A stretch of DNA of 64,000 bases. It comes from an uncultured Bacteroidales bacterium. GTDB taxonomy: Bacteria; Bacteroidota; Bacteroidia; Bacteroidales; Paludibacteraceae. Of the stretch, positions 11,101 through 18,447 are shown in pieces. Made by a program: the position numbers and the translations under genes. A model generated the notes under the pieces. The model was not told the DNA's origin. It worked only from the letters and a program-made list of their open reading frames with translations, and ran no database searches. How positions within the stretch are numbered: position 1 is the first letter of the stretch; each line of letters opens with the position of its first letter. The stretch is taken from positions 190,545 to 254,544 of the forward strand of contig CADCEV010000002.1 in assembly GCA_902800525.1 (NCBI GenBank). The letters are read 5' to 3'.

Positions 11101-14100
11101 GCATATAACCTGAAATCCGGTTACGCATGGGCGCTGCGGGATGTGCGTTTCAGCAAGACAGGTAATCATACCGTATCTATTCGTGTCAAGAGTCCGGGTA
11201 ATGCAGAAGAAAATCAGACACAAGATGCTTTGTATGCTATTTTGGTTCCGGCCGGAAGTGTAGTAGGCGGCAATAGTACGTCCAGTTTTGATTATAAAAA
11301 CATCTATCTCCTCAACGGAAAATCGTATCAGTATAGCACAGGTAATAATGCGACGGATAATGTATACCGCGTATTCTACCAAGTGCAGAAAGAAGCCGAT
11401 TGGACGACTCTTGAGACGAAAGTCAATATCGCTCAAGCGGGTGATTATACCTTGGCATTCATATGGTATAACAATGCGTTTGGTACGGCAGGTAAACCTG
11501 CGGCTATTGATGCGATAGAGATTAAGGAGTACGAATGTACTGCTGTATCGAATCTCAAACAGGAGAGTGTTGCTTCCGATCAAGCATCGTTCAGCTGGTT
11601 CGCAGGTGAGTGCAAGAACTTCGAATATGTTGTTTCGCGTTATGCACAGCTCAACAACCCTGCCGGCATTGACGATGCCGATAAGGTAGCATATGGCACA
11701 ACCGACCAACAGCAAATCCTAATCAACAGCCTGGAGCCTTCCACGAATTATAGTTTCTATGTTCGTACGCTTTGCGTAGGTGAAGAGACGCCTTGGGAGG
11801 AATGCCGTTTCCGTACACCTTGTGAGTCGGAGAATATTCCGTACACGGAGACCTTTGCTGAGACACCCGAATGCTGGAGATTCTCCAATGCCGCAGTAAC
11901 TACAAAAAGATACCAGGCAGACGGCAGTTCGGATATAGAAGAGTGGTCTGTACTTAAACTTGGTGTCGGTGGTTATGCTATATTACCGGAGGTAAGTTTA
12001 CCGCTCAATCAAATTAATGTGGAACTCGGATTGTTCTGTGGTACTTCGCTTAGTGGTGTTGAATTAGGTGTGATAGATAATATCCTTGACTTCGGTAGTT
12101 TCCATGCATTGGCGCAATTCAATGCAGCGAATAAGTTGTCTTCGGATCGTGATGGAAATCCGTATATCGTTGAGATATTCAACAAGATGCTGAATCTCTA
12201 TAGCGGAACAAGCAAGAACATTGTTATCAGAAACTCTGGTTCCGACGCGATTTACGTTAAGTATGTTTCGCTTACCAAACTGCCGGATTGTATCACTCCG
12301 CAGCAGATTGAGTTCACGCAAGTGAAAGAGAAACAAGCAACCGTTAACTGGCTGGCCGGTACGGAAGACAAGTGGGAAATCAAAGTGGATGACAATGATC
12401 CGTTTGAAGTAACTACCAACCCGTATGTGCTCACCGGTTTGCAGCAAGGTACTCTGTACACGGTATCCATGCGCGCAATATGCGATGAGGAACATAAGAG
12501 CGAATGGTCTAACCCCGTTACCTTCCAAACGGTTTGCGGTGTATATGACTTGCCGTTACTGGAAGACTTCAGTGGTCTGAAGAAAGTCAGCAAGGCTAAA
12601 CTCACCTGCTGGGATAACCTGCGAAGCGATGCTAAAATTGAGGTTGTTTGCGCAGGAGCCTCTGAATTGCAGACGACGGCTTTGGAAACCAATACTTCCT
12701 ATGTATGGAAAGCCAATGATGTTCCGGCCATGGGCGACTATAAACAACTGTTGTCCTATGTGGTTAGTGGTGCATCCGGTTCGATTGTTCCGCCGCACTA
12801 TCGTTGGTTTGTTTCCCCACAATTCAAGATTGAGGGAAAAGCAACGCTCAGTTTCGACGCTCGTCGTTGCCGTCTGGATGGTACTGCCATCAATCCGGTA
12901 GGACGCTTTATGGTAGCCATATCTACGGATAATGGGGCTTCTTGGTCTATGGACAATGTAACCGATTTCTCGGCACAATTGGAGACGGAGTATAAGACCC
13001 TGTCTGTATCCTTAGATGCATATGCCGGACAAAACATCCGCGTTGCATTCTATCATGAGGCAATAAACAATCAAAAATCGGATATCCTCCATTATATCTT
13101 CATCGACAACGTACGTATGAATTGCACGGATGAATATCCTATTTCAGATGGCGCTTGCCAGGGTGTTGATTATAATGATAACGGCTTCAACATCAAAGCA
13201 GAGGATTTACCGATTGCCGGAGGTAAGGATAGTACCTATTATCGCTTTGCAGCTAACACCGCCACCGGTTGTGATAGTATTGTCGCTTTGACGCTGACCA
13301 CGCACAAACCGGCAGATCTTCAACCGATATATGATACGATTTGTCAAGGCGAGGTTTACCATTTCGGAGGACAATCACTGACGAAGTCGAACCCAGAAGG
13401 CAAGCCGTATTATATCTCCGGTAAGACTTCTTATGGTTGCGATAGTACGATTTATCTCTATCTAACCGTTCTGGAGTCGGATACAATAAAAGAGCCTATA
13501 CAGGTATCGAAACTGAATACCGATTCATATGTGGTAGATCCATATTTCACGATTCCTGCCAAAGCTGCTATCGGTGTTCCTTTCGACACCATTGTTAAAG
13601 CAGACGGATGTAACTTCAACCGTTATCATGTGGAGATTAATCAGTGTACCGAACCTTATGCATTCGCGGATAGCATCTGCGACAGCCAGTTGAGTTACAA
13701 GGGTTACGGATTCTCCATTAAGAAAGCGGATATGCCGGAAGCAGGAAGTGCCAAATCCTATGAACGACACGCGATGAACGAAATCGGTTGCGATAGCGTC
13801 ATCACGTTCAGCTTGTTCGTTGTACCGAACGATACAACCGAGATCGACACCGTTGCCGTATGGAACAGCGAGTTGCTGCATGCTGACTATCCGGTGGATG
13901 AGTTCTTTACGATCAAGAAGAATACACCGGTAAGCGCATTTGACACCGTTGTATGGACTGTCGGATGCTCGTACAACCTGTATCATATCGCCGTTAAGCA
14001 ATGTACACGCGATGCGTTCTACGCAGATACGATCTGTGCGAACGAGACAAGTTATGTAGGTTATGGCTTCACGCTTGAGGCAGGCCAACTGCCTGTTCCG

Positions 14101-17100
14101 GGAAACACAAAAGAATTCAAAAACAATGATCGTACCGCCGATGAGTGCGACAGCACGACTACGCTGAACCTATATGTACGTCCGCTCGTTCATAACGACA
14201 AGTATATCACGAAGGAGAATACCGAACTGCCGTTCACTACCGAAGACGGTCTCTTTACCATCAAGGCAGGTACACCGGTCGGCTTATTCGACACCGTGGT
14301 ATATACGAACGTTGGTTGCGACTACAATATCTATCACGTGACGATCGAGCAATGCGAAGAAGAGATCAATCTTCCGTTAGTTACGATCTGTGAGAACGAG
14401 ACGAGTTACAAGGGCTTCGGCTTCTCGATTAATGCTGACGAAATGCCGGCAGTTGGAAGCACCAAGCCGTATGTACGTCACGCGATGAACGAGGCCGGTT
14501 GCGACAGCGTCATCACGCTGCGTTTGAAGGTATTGGAGAATGATACGACGTCTAATCAGGTAACGATATCCAATAACGAGTTGCCGTATGAGGTAGACGA
14601 TTATTATAAGGTACCGGCTGACGCCCTTATCGACACTCCGTTCGACACGATTGTCTGGACAGAAGGCTGCTCATACAACCTCTATCACGTATTGGTAAAT
14701 CGCTGCACCGTACAGAAGAAGTACAATGCAGAGGTTTGCGAAGGGGATGAGGTATATAACGGCTACGGCTTCTCCATCGAGAAAGCACAATGGCCTTCAA
14801 CCGGAACCAGCAAAGATTTTACCAATGTAACCCGTACAGCCGATCAGTGCGACAGTACAACGACCCTGACGCTCATGGTAGTCAAGGCGGATACGAACAA
14901 TATTGATGTTCCTATCGACAATACCATGTTGCCGTACACGGTGGACAACTACTATGAGGTACCTGCCACAACGGCTGTTGGAGCGGACTACTATGAGTTG
15001 GTACGTATCGACGGTTGTGCATTCAACCTCTATCACGTCACCGTAGCTCAATGCGAAAAGCCCATTTCGTATAACGAGACGATCTGTGAGGATGCAGACG
15101 GCTATGTGGGATATGGCTTCTCGATTGAGAAAGCAGACCTGCCTGCGCCGCTTGCTTCCAAGGAGTATGTACGTCATGCGATGGATAACGCTAATTGCGA
15201 CAGTGTCATCACACTGACCCTGACAGCTCACAACGACACGACGAATGTTCCGGTATCGATACTGATTACCAAACTGCCGTTCGAGGTAGATGAATGGTAC
15301 ACCGTACCTGCTGATGCTCAAGTCGGAGAACAGTTCGAAGTAGTTAAGCAGAAGGGTACCGATTGCGCATACAACCGTTACATCGTGATGGTAAGTGCAT
15401 GCGGCAGTCAGATCGAATATAAAGATACTGTCTGCGCAGACCAGACCAGTTACGACGGCTTCGGCTTCTCAATCGAGGCAGCTGACATGCCGGCTCCGGG
15501 TAGCTTCAAGTCGTACTACCGCAATGAGCCGAAGGGTGACGGATGTGATCATATCACGTTCACGCTGACGGTAATGAAGAACGATACGACGAATGTTCCG
15601 GTAACGATACTGAACAACGAACTGCCGTTCGAGGTAGATGCGTTCTACACCGTTCCGGAGAACACACCGCTCGGCTCGTTCGAGAAGGTTGTGAAACTCG
15701 GCGATAACGGTTGCTCGTACAATAAGTATATTGTTACCATCAACCAATGTACCGCTTCGTATAACTTCGCAGATGCTGTTTGTGAGAGCCAGACGAGTTA
15801 CCTCGATAACGGCTTCTCGATTGAGGAAGCTGACATGCCGGCTCCGGGTAGCTATAAAGACTACACGCGTCATGAACTCACCGCACAAGGCTGCGACAGT
15901 ACCATCACGCTGCGTCTGATGGTAACGAAGAACGACACGACGCCTGTACCTGTGAAGATACTGAACAACGAACTGCCGTTCGAGGTAGATGCATACTACA
16001 CCGTACCGGAGAACACACCGCTCGGCTCGTTCGAGAAGGTTGTGAAACTCGGCGACGAGGGTTGCTCATACAATAAGTATATGGTTACCATCAACCAGTG
16101 TACTGCTTCGAGCGTCTTCACCGATGCAATCTGCGAAAGCCAGATGAGTTATGACGGTTACGGCTTCTCGATTGAGAAAGCAGACATGCCGGCTCCGGGC
16201 TTCAGCAAGAACTTCATCCGTCACGAGACGACTGCACAAGGTTGTGACAGTACGATTACGCTCAAGCTGGAGATCATCCCGAATGATACCGCGAAAGCAA
16301 GCGTAACGAAACAGAATACCGAACTGCCGTTCGTGGTAGATGAGTACTTCACGATCCTTGCCGGTACACCTGTCGGCTCATTCGACACCGTGGTTGTCAA
16401 AGACGGTTGCTCGTACAAGCGCTACAGCGTAACTATTATTCAGGAGACCAAAGCGTACAGTGAAGCTTCGGCTGTCTGCGAGGATGCGACCGGCTTCGAA
16501 GGCTTCGGCTTCTCGATTGAGGAAGCTGACATGCCGGCAGCAGGCACGAGCAAGAACTATACACGTCACGCTTTGAACGAGGCCGGTGTGGACAGTGTCA
16601 TCACGTTCACCCTCTCGGTAATCAAGAATGACACAGCGTTCATCAACGACACCGTATTCAACAACGAACTGCCGTACATCGCACAGGGCGAGACGATCGT
16701 TGCTGCCGGTGTTGCCTTCGGCAATCAGCCGACCAAAGTATTGGCGAACAACGGCGCATGCTCGTACACGAGCTACAGCATCTTCGTTGAGCAGTGTACC
16801 GCTTCCTTCGCATCGGTTGATTCGATCTGCGCAGGCTCCGAGTACTCGGGTTACGGCTTCCAGATTGCATTGGCAGACATGCCGGCTCCGGGTAAGAGCA
16901 AGCTCTATGAGCGTCACGAGACGACTCTGGAGGGCTGCGACAGCCTCATCTCTCTGACCCTCAAAGTCATGAAGATGGATACCACCAAGTACGCGATGAT
17001 TGAAATCAAGAACAATCAGCTGCCGTATGAGATCGACCGTTACTACACCGTTCCGGAAGATACTCCGCTCGGCGTACACGAGGCTGTTGTGGTTAATCCG

Positions 17101-18351
17101 GAGAAGGATTGTGCGTTCTATCGCTACCGCTACAACATCGTTCAGTGTTCCGAAGAGTACAAGTTCACCGACATGATATGCATCGGTTCGGACTACGCTG
17201 GCTACGGCTTCGTTGTAGCCAAGGCAGACAAAGATACCGTACTCACGCGTACCAGCATGGGAGCAGGCGGTTGCGACAGCATCATCACGCTCACTTTGAC
17301 CGTTGAGCTGCCGGATACGAATGATATAGTGAAAGAGGTGCTTAATTCCGAACTGCCGTTCATCGCGCAGAACGAGACTATCGTTGCTGCCGGTGCACCG
17401 CTCGGTATCCAACCGGAGGTAATCCTGCCGGCTGGCAATTGCGCTTACAACCGCTATATCATCACCGTAACCCAATGCTCCAATAGCTTCTCGTACAAGG
17501 GTCGCGTCTGCGACGGAGAGGGATATGAAGGCTTCGGCTTCATCCTGCCTGCCGACTCTATGCCGGCTGCAGGCGAGAGCAAGGACTTCTTCCGCTCCAA
17601 CAGAAGCGCTGCCGGTTGCGACAGTCTGATTACCCTCACATTGACCGTAAGCAAACTGGATACGATTGATGTAGAGAAGACGATCCAGAAGAATGAACTG
17701 CCGTTCATCGCTAACGGTGATACTATCATCGCTGCCGGTGCTGCTGTCGGTGTCCAGCCGGAGGTAATCAAACAGGGTAACGGATGTATGTATAACCGCT
17801 ATATCATCACGGTTATCGCATGCGAGATCTATGCGGATCTGACCGATGAGGCTTGTGTAGGCTCGGATTACAAGGAGTATGGCTTTGATATCAAGGCTTC
17901 CGAAATGCCGGTAGCCGGACAAAGCAAAGAGTACACACGTACCTCCAAGGATGCCGCCGGTTGCGATTCGATCATCACGCTGACGCTCACCGTCAAAGGT
18001 GACACCACCTATCTTGACCCGATCGAGATCAACGAGGACCAACTGCCGTATCAGGTGAACGAGTTCATCACTATTCCTGCGGGCACACCGGTAGGAGTAT
18101 ATGAGGAAGTGATTCAGATTCCGGGCGATTGTCAGTTCATCGCGTACACGGTAACGATCCACGAACAAGGCTTCGGTATCATCCACATCACCGATGCCGT
18201 AGAGTCCATCGAGGTATATGATCTCCTTGGCCACAAGATCACGACCATACGTAGTGACAAAGAGGCTAAATCGCTCCCGACCGGAGTATATATGCTTCGC
18301 TCCATTATGAAGAGCGGCCAAATTGTGAATAGCAAGGCGGCGCTGAAGTAA
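5182..18351 (+). CDS. Giant modular T9SS surface protein (4389 aa)
   Basis: It starts with a clear signal peptide (MKRFFTRWLLMTALMVMS, cleavage near AVAQ). Residues about 25-2640 alternate roughly ten jelly-roll modules, resembling the family called 'choice-of-anchor J' (openings such as IPYAENFES, LPFVETFNNY, IPYTETFAE), with nine FN3-like modules (endings such as YYVYLQYDCG...FRTPC). Residues about 2655-2820 hold two transitional GCDS repeats. Residues 2823-4329 are 13 tandem repeats of about 116 residues, each with the cysteine pattern IC, GCDS, GCxYN, QC. The last 60 residues are a type A T9SS sorting domain (IEVYDLLGHKI, then LPTGVYMLR, ending SKAALK). The protein is probably a very long cell-surface fibre, with the Cys-rich half as a disulfide-braced stalk. 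No catalytic motif was found. A hairpin follows the stop at 18364-18389. Confidence 0.93.
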   Translation: MKRFFTRWLLMTALMVMSITTAVAQKSVLDESFESGNKPANWTAGEYWDFSVGSVRFNAPFLDGVDTLFSPMLNISSLDNKPSVAISYSLALNGDKVNELQILYRTAQNEAWSKLTTFDAATDGSVNWKGELPTGLENVQIAIVGAYKLGGETHVYRLAVENKTEAAATPTGLRIEDLTTTSTTIYWDDCKSVMFVQYNLLVSSTPLTAFDAGADIVNEKGTGWKKKYYELEDLNPNTSYYVYLQYDCGDGDVSPWAEMNFRTPCEAVSIPYAENFESGEANCCTLIGTSVSAEYPYNSTKSLKSYSAKGESNYFILPELSSAIDVKGCQISFMAAALDGGNTYARTVTIGVCTSPDGESFTAVKTLDLPKGRTWESIVVSLSGYAGTGKCVALRFGNDDKANRLFVDNIRIENATECPKPIFTEACEITSNSAKLKWKEAGNASEWNLVLSTKPLSDPEDLLGKADASKGEYAGSAATNPYTATNLLPNTTYYAYVTAGCGSSEWTSAIEFTTSKSVTIPFSENFDRFDADFYTNDVNAIPEGWLAGARGMNPNHSSDKPEYSYYDKERDVNVPFVSTAYGHGESAYKSASLKLITDLLSTTTVQNGGYVMLPAMPQTLKDLKITFWAYMPSKAGVYVRVGAAKSQTKDLDKGKQFGENITLIDSVLVTTPDVWTKYTIKLDKYTGTARYLVLNLMPTASTDNNDGAGSSVCVAYIDDISIDEIGTCGEVHNLTTETTSGSIKLTWETTSTVTNTFRVKVATKQIDPTTENGDVVANKSVTGKSFNATGLKVATDYYFYVTPACEEIWEENIATTNSTLSVPFFTDFSGEVIGKVATRGPKGWTKGNVNQTSIGTYAYVPYLTVDKSDTIANPPYGVSAPQLYFYQTNTLAQNGGYVITPELEGVDAKDVTLTFTGYYNSTSTGANYPVDNSKYGRLQIGVVSNPSDIKATSAKRVDGVQRVASVRCSAGKTPETFIVKMPAGVTGKYIVFYSDSTKTTIAGLNNYFSIDNLYIVKSSGPQVITGLSISEISQTSAKLSWTENGSATKWNVKVFTSKPNDPDVDEPFKSLTVTSKPTTITGLTHSTQYFVYVQAQVGEEKGFWASDAFWTATGTWSLPFVETFNNYEKGSDTKNTLPAYYSIAGSTSQPYVENVQSSAAGALDGLAFQLKTTTSKKISQLIFPVFNQPVKNLQLSLYAQGTGYINYQTFTLVGVMEGDNFIAIDSFMVKTKTDWYEFQFDFSKYTGSGTQIAIQQNSDASNLNKKEATYIAIDNVKISAIPDCGRVKDITFNSVSDKSAVATWQAVNGENEWRIKVSNGILKDPQTQDGNILPATTVTTNSHLLDGLYDDTDYYVYVQSKKGDNVGQWSVPTLLHTACSPLALPATWNFDNYSNNDVIPGNECISFVGDSRDLKQAAFSYKVSPPMTTQGVALAQEKVADNNYLILPLFAEEDMSKLQVSMKIRTGGTTASKKDNFEIGIMLDPTDAATFFPVPDCSESLTQQTAIYDRTYPLSKYAGDDKGRFGRYIAIHILPTTSGTTSSVGKIYIDDLCVDYIPACAKPVDVEASNIDEDGATLSWTADATDASFDVRLLASPDGDIDEPLVQQIVNGATTVDLTLNSNTQYYAFVRKICDVSTFSDWSLVYSFRTSCGTAQTLPYSDDFEAYATSKVPNCWTQYLGDGKKGGPVVSTSAKLDGANGLSVTYSTASTGTPPKQYPAGIITPKLDITSPRELTIIFDMKGSTAGAQLQIDAVKTPTSTAAEDVVTIKTFTTTTAWEKVYLKVSEVESYTSNNEFQYIRFMQPATGKTVYIDNLIISKDAIVTLPVSGLAPVAVSDTSISITFQEVTPGVESWQVAYGKHGEFDKPAKSYTGTIIDAQVYTIKGLAGNTEYDIYVRANTATAAWVGPVSAKTANAPASIPYSYDFADANENANLWSFVSRSSGNDFIIGDAAACGATGEKALYVTNDGASYAYNLKSGYAWALRDVRFSKTGNHTVSIRVKSPGNAEENQTQDALYAILVPAGSVVGGNSTSSFDYKNIYLLNGKSYQYSTGNNATDNVYRVFYQVQKEADWTTLETKVNIAQAGDYTLAFIWYNNAFGTAGKPAAIDAIEIKEYECTAVSNLKQESVASDQASFSWFAGECKNFEYVVSRYAQLNNPAGIDDADKVAYGTTDQQQILINSLEPSTNYSFYVRTLCVGEETPWEECRFRTPCESENIPYTETFAETPECWRFSNAAVTTKRYQADGSSDIEEWSVLKLGVGGYAILPEVSLPLNQINVELGLFCGTSLSGVELGVIDNILDFGSFHALAQFNAANKLSSDRDGNPYIVEIFNKMLNLYSGTSKNIVIRNSGSDAIYVKYVSLTKLPDCITPQQIEFTQVKEKQATVNWLAGTEDKWEIKVDDNDPFEVTTNPYVLTGLQQGTLYTVSMRAICDEEHKSEWSNPVTFQTVCGVYDLPLLEDFSGLKKVSKAKLTCWDNLRSDAKIEVVCAGASELQTTALETNTSYVWKANDVPAMGDYKQLLSYVVSGASGSIVPPHYRWFVSPQFKIEGKATLSFDARRCRLDGTAINPVGRFMVAISTDNGASWSMDNVTDFSAQLETEYKTLSVSLDAYAGQNIRVAFYHEAINNQKSDILHYIFIDNVRMNCTDEYPISDGACQGVDYNDNGFNIKAEDLPIAGGKDSTYYRFAANTATGCDSIVALTLTTHKPADLQPIYDTICQGEVYHFGGQSLTKSNPEGKPYYISGKTSYGCDSTIYLYLTVLESDTIKEPIQVSKLNTDSYVVDPYFTIPAKAAIGVPFDTIVKADGCNFNRYHVEINQCTEPYAFADSICDSQLSYKGYGFSIKKADMPEAGSAKSYERHAMNEIGCDSVITFSLFVVPNDTTEIDTVAVWNSELLHADYPVDEFFTIKKNTPVSAFDTVVWTVGCSYNLYHIAVKQCTRDAFYADTICANETSYVGYGFTLEAGQLPVPGNTKEFKNNDRTADECDSTTTLNLYVRPLVHNDKYITKENTELPFTTEDGLFTIKAGTPVGLFDTVVYTNVGCDYNIYHVTIEQCEEEINLPLVTICENETSYKGFGFSINADEMPAVGSTKPYVRHAMNEAGCDSVITLRLKVLENDTTSNQVTISNNELPYEVDDYYKVPADALIDTPFDTIVWTEGCSYNLYHVLVNRCTVQKKYNAEVCEGDEVYNGYGFSIEKAQWPSTGTSKDFTNVTRTADQCDSTTTLTLMVVKADTNNIDVPIDNTMLPYTVDNYYEVPATTAVGADYYELVRIDGCAFNLYHVTVAQCEKPISYNETICEDADGYVGYGFSIEKADLPAPLASKEYVRHAMDNANCDSVITLTLTAHNDTTNVPVSILITKLPFEVDEWYTVPADAQVGEQFEVVKQKGTDCAYNRYIVMVSACGSQIEYKDTVCADQTSYDGFGFSIEAADMPAPGSFKSYYRNEPKGDGCDHITFTLTVMKNDTTNVPVTILNNELPFEVDAFYTVPENTPLGSFEKVVKLGDNGCSYNKYIVTINQCTASYNFADAVCESQTSYLDNGFSIEEADMPAPGSYKDYTRHELTAQGCDSTITLRLMVTKNDTTPVPVKILNNELPFEVDAYYTVPENTPLGSFEKVVKLGDEGCSYNKYMVTINQCTASSVFTDAICESQMSYDGYGFSIEKADMPAPGFSKNFIRHETTAQGCDSTITLKLEIIPNDTAKASVTKQNTELPFVVDEYFTILAGTPVGSFDTVVVKDGCSYKRYSVTIIQETKAYSEASAVCEDATGFEGFGFSIEEADMPAAGTSKNYTRHALNEAGVDSVITFTLSVIKNDTAFINDTVFNNELPYIAQGETIVAAGVAFGNQPTKVLANNGACSYTSYSIFVEQCTASFASVDSICAGSEYSGYGFQIALADMPAPGKSKLYERHETTLEGCDSLISLTLKVMKMDTTKYAMIEIKNNQLPYEIDRYYTVPEDTPLGVHEAVVVNPEKDCAFYRYRYNIVQCSEEYKFTDMICIGSDYAGYGFVVAKADKDTVLTRTSMGAGGCDSIITLTLTVELPDTNDIVKEVLNSELPFIAQNETIVAAGAPLGIQPEVILPAGNCAYNRYIITVTQCSNSFSYKGRVCDGEGYEGFGFILPADSMPAAGESKDFFRSNRSAAGCDSLITLTLTVSKLDTIDVEKTIQKNELPFIANGDTIIAAGAAVGVQPEVIKQGNGCMYNRYIITVIACEIYADLTDEACVGSDYKEYGFDIKASEMPVAGQSKEYTRTSKDAAGCDSIITLTLTVKGDTTYLDPIEINEDQLPYQVNEFITIPAGTPVGVYEEVIQIPGDCQFIAYTVTIHEQGFGIIHITDAVESIEVYDLLGHKITTIRSDKEAKSLPTGVYMLRSIMKSGQIVNSKAALK
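13648..18168 (+). repeat. 13 tandem Cys-rich protein repeats (~350 bp each)
   Basis: Each unit runs from a C-E/D-x-x-x-S-Y-x-G-Y-G-F-S-I segment, through A-D-M-P-A-P-G and GCDSxITLxL, to an ELPFEVDxYYTVP segment and a closing GCxYNxY.VT..QC. Units six to eight are nearly identical at DNA level: 15610-15758 matches 15961-16109 with about nine differences, at a shift of exactly 351 bp. This points to recent duplication or gene conversion. Confidence 0.93.
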
Positions 18352-18363
18352 TGTCTTAATTCG

Positions 18364-18389
18364 GATAGCCCGATTGGTTTCGGGCTATC
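18364..18389 (+). terminator. Hairpin after the giant gene
   Basis: A perfect 10-bp stem (GATAGCCCGA / TCGGGCTATC) with a 6-nt loop lies 12 nt after the giant gene's stop. There is no U-tract behind it, so it may be only a partial terminator or an mRNA 3'-end stabiliser ahead of the protease gene. Confidence 0.5.
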
Positions 18390-18403
18390 TGCCAAATAAA
18401 GTC

Positions 18404-18447
18404 GAAAGTGGATAGTTTAGAGTTGAGAGTTTCAAGTTTATAGAGTT
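18404..18447. repeat. Heptamer array before the C10 protease start
   Basis: Five units of 7 bp (GAAAGTG, GATAGTT, TAGAGTT, GAGAGTT, TCAAGTT) and a 9-bp variant run directly into the ATG at 18448. It is one of eight heptamer-periodic spacers in this window. Confidence 0.7.

Noticed and set aside
13648-18168. Regular DNA repeats as a CRISPR or satellite
   Set aside because: The units are about 350 bp, keep one reading frame and translate into a coherent Cys-patterned protein repeat.
16378-18321. 647-codon open frame on the minus strand
   Set aside because: It lies wholly opposite the 13-repeat region of the giant gene. The regular repeat codons keep the opposite frame open, and it has no signal, motif or start context.
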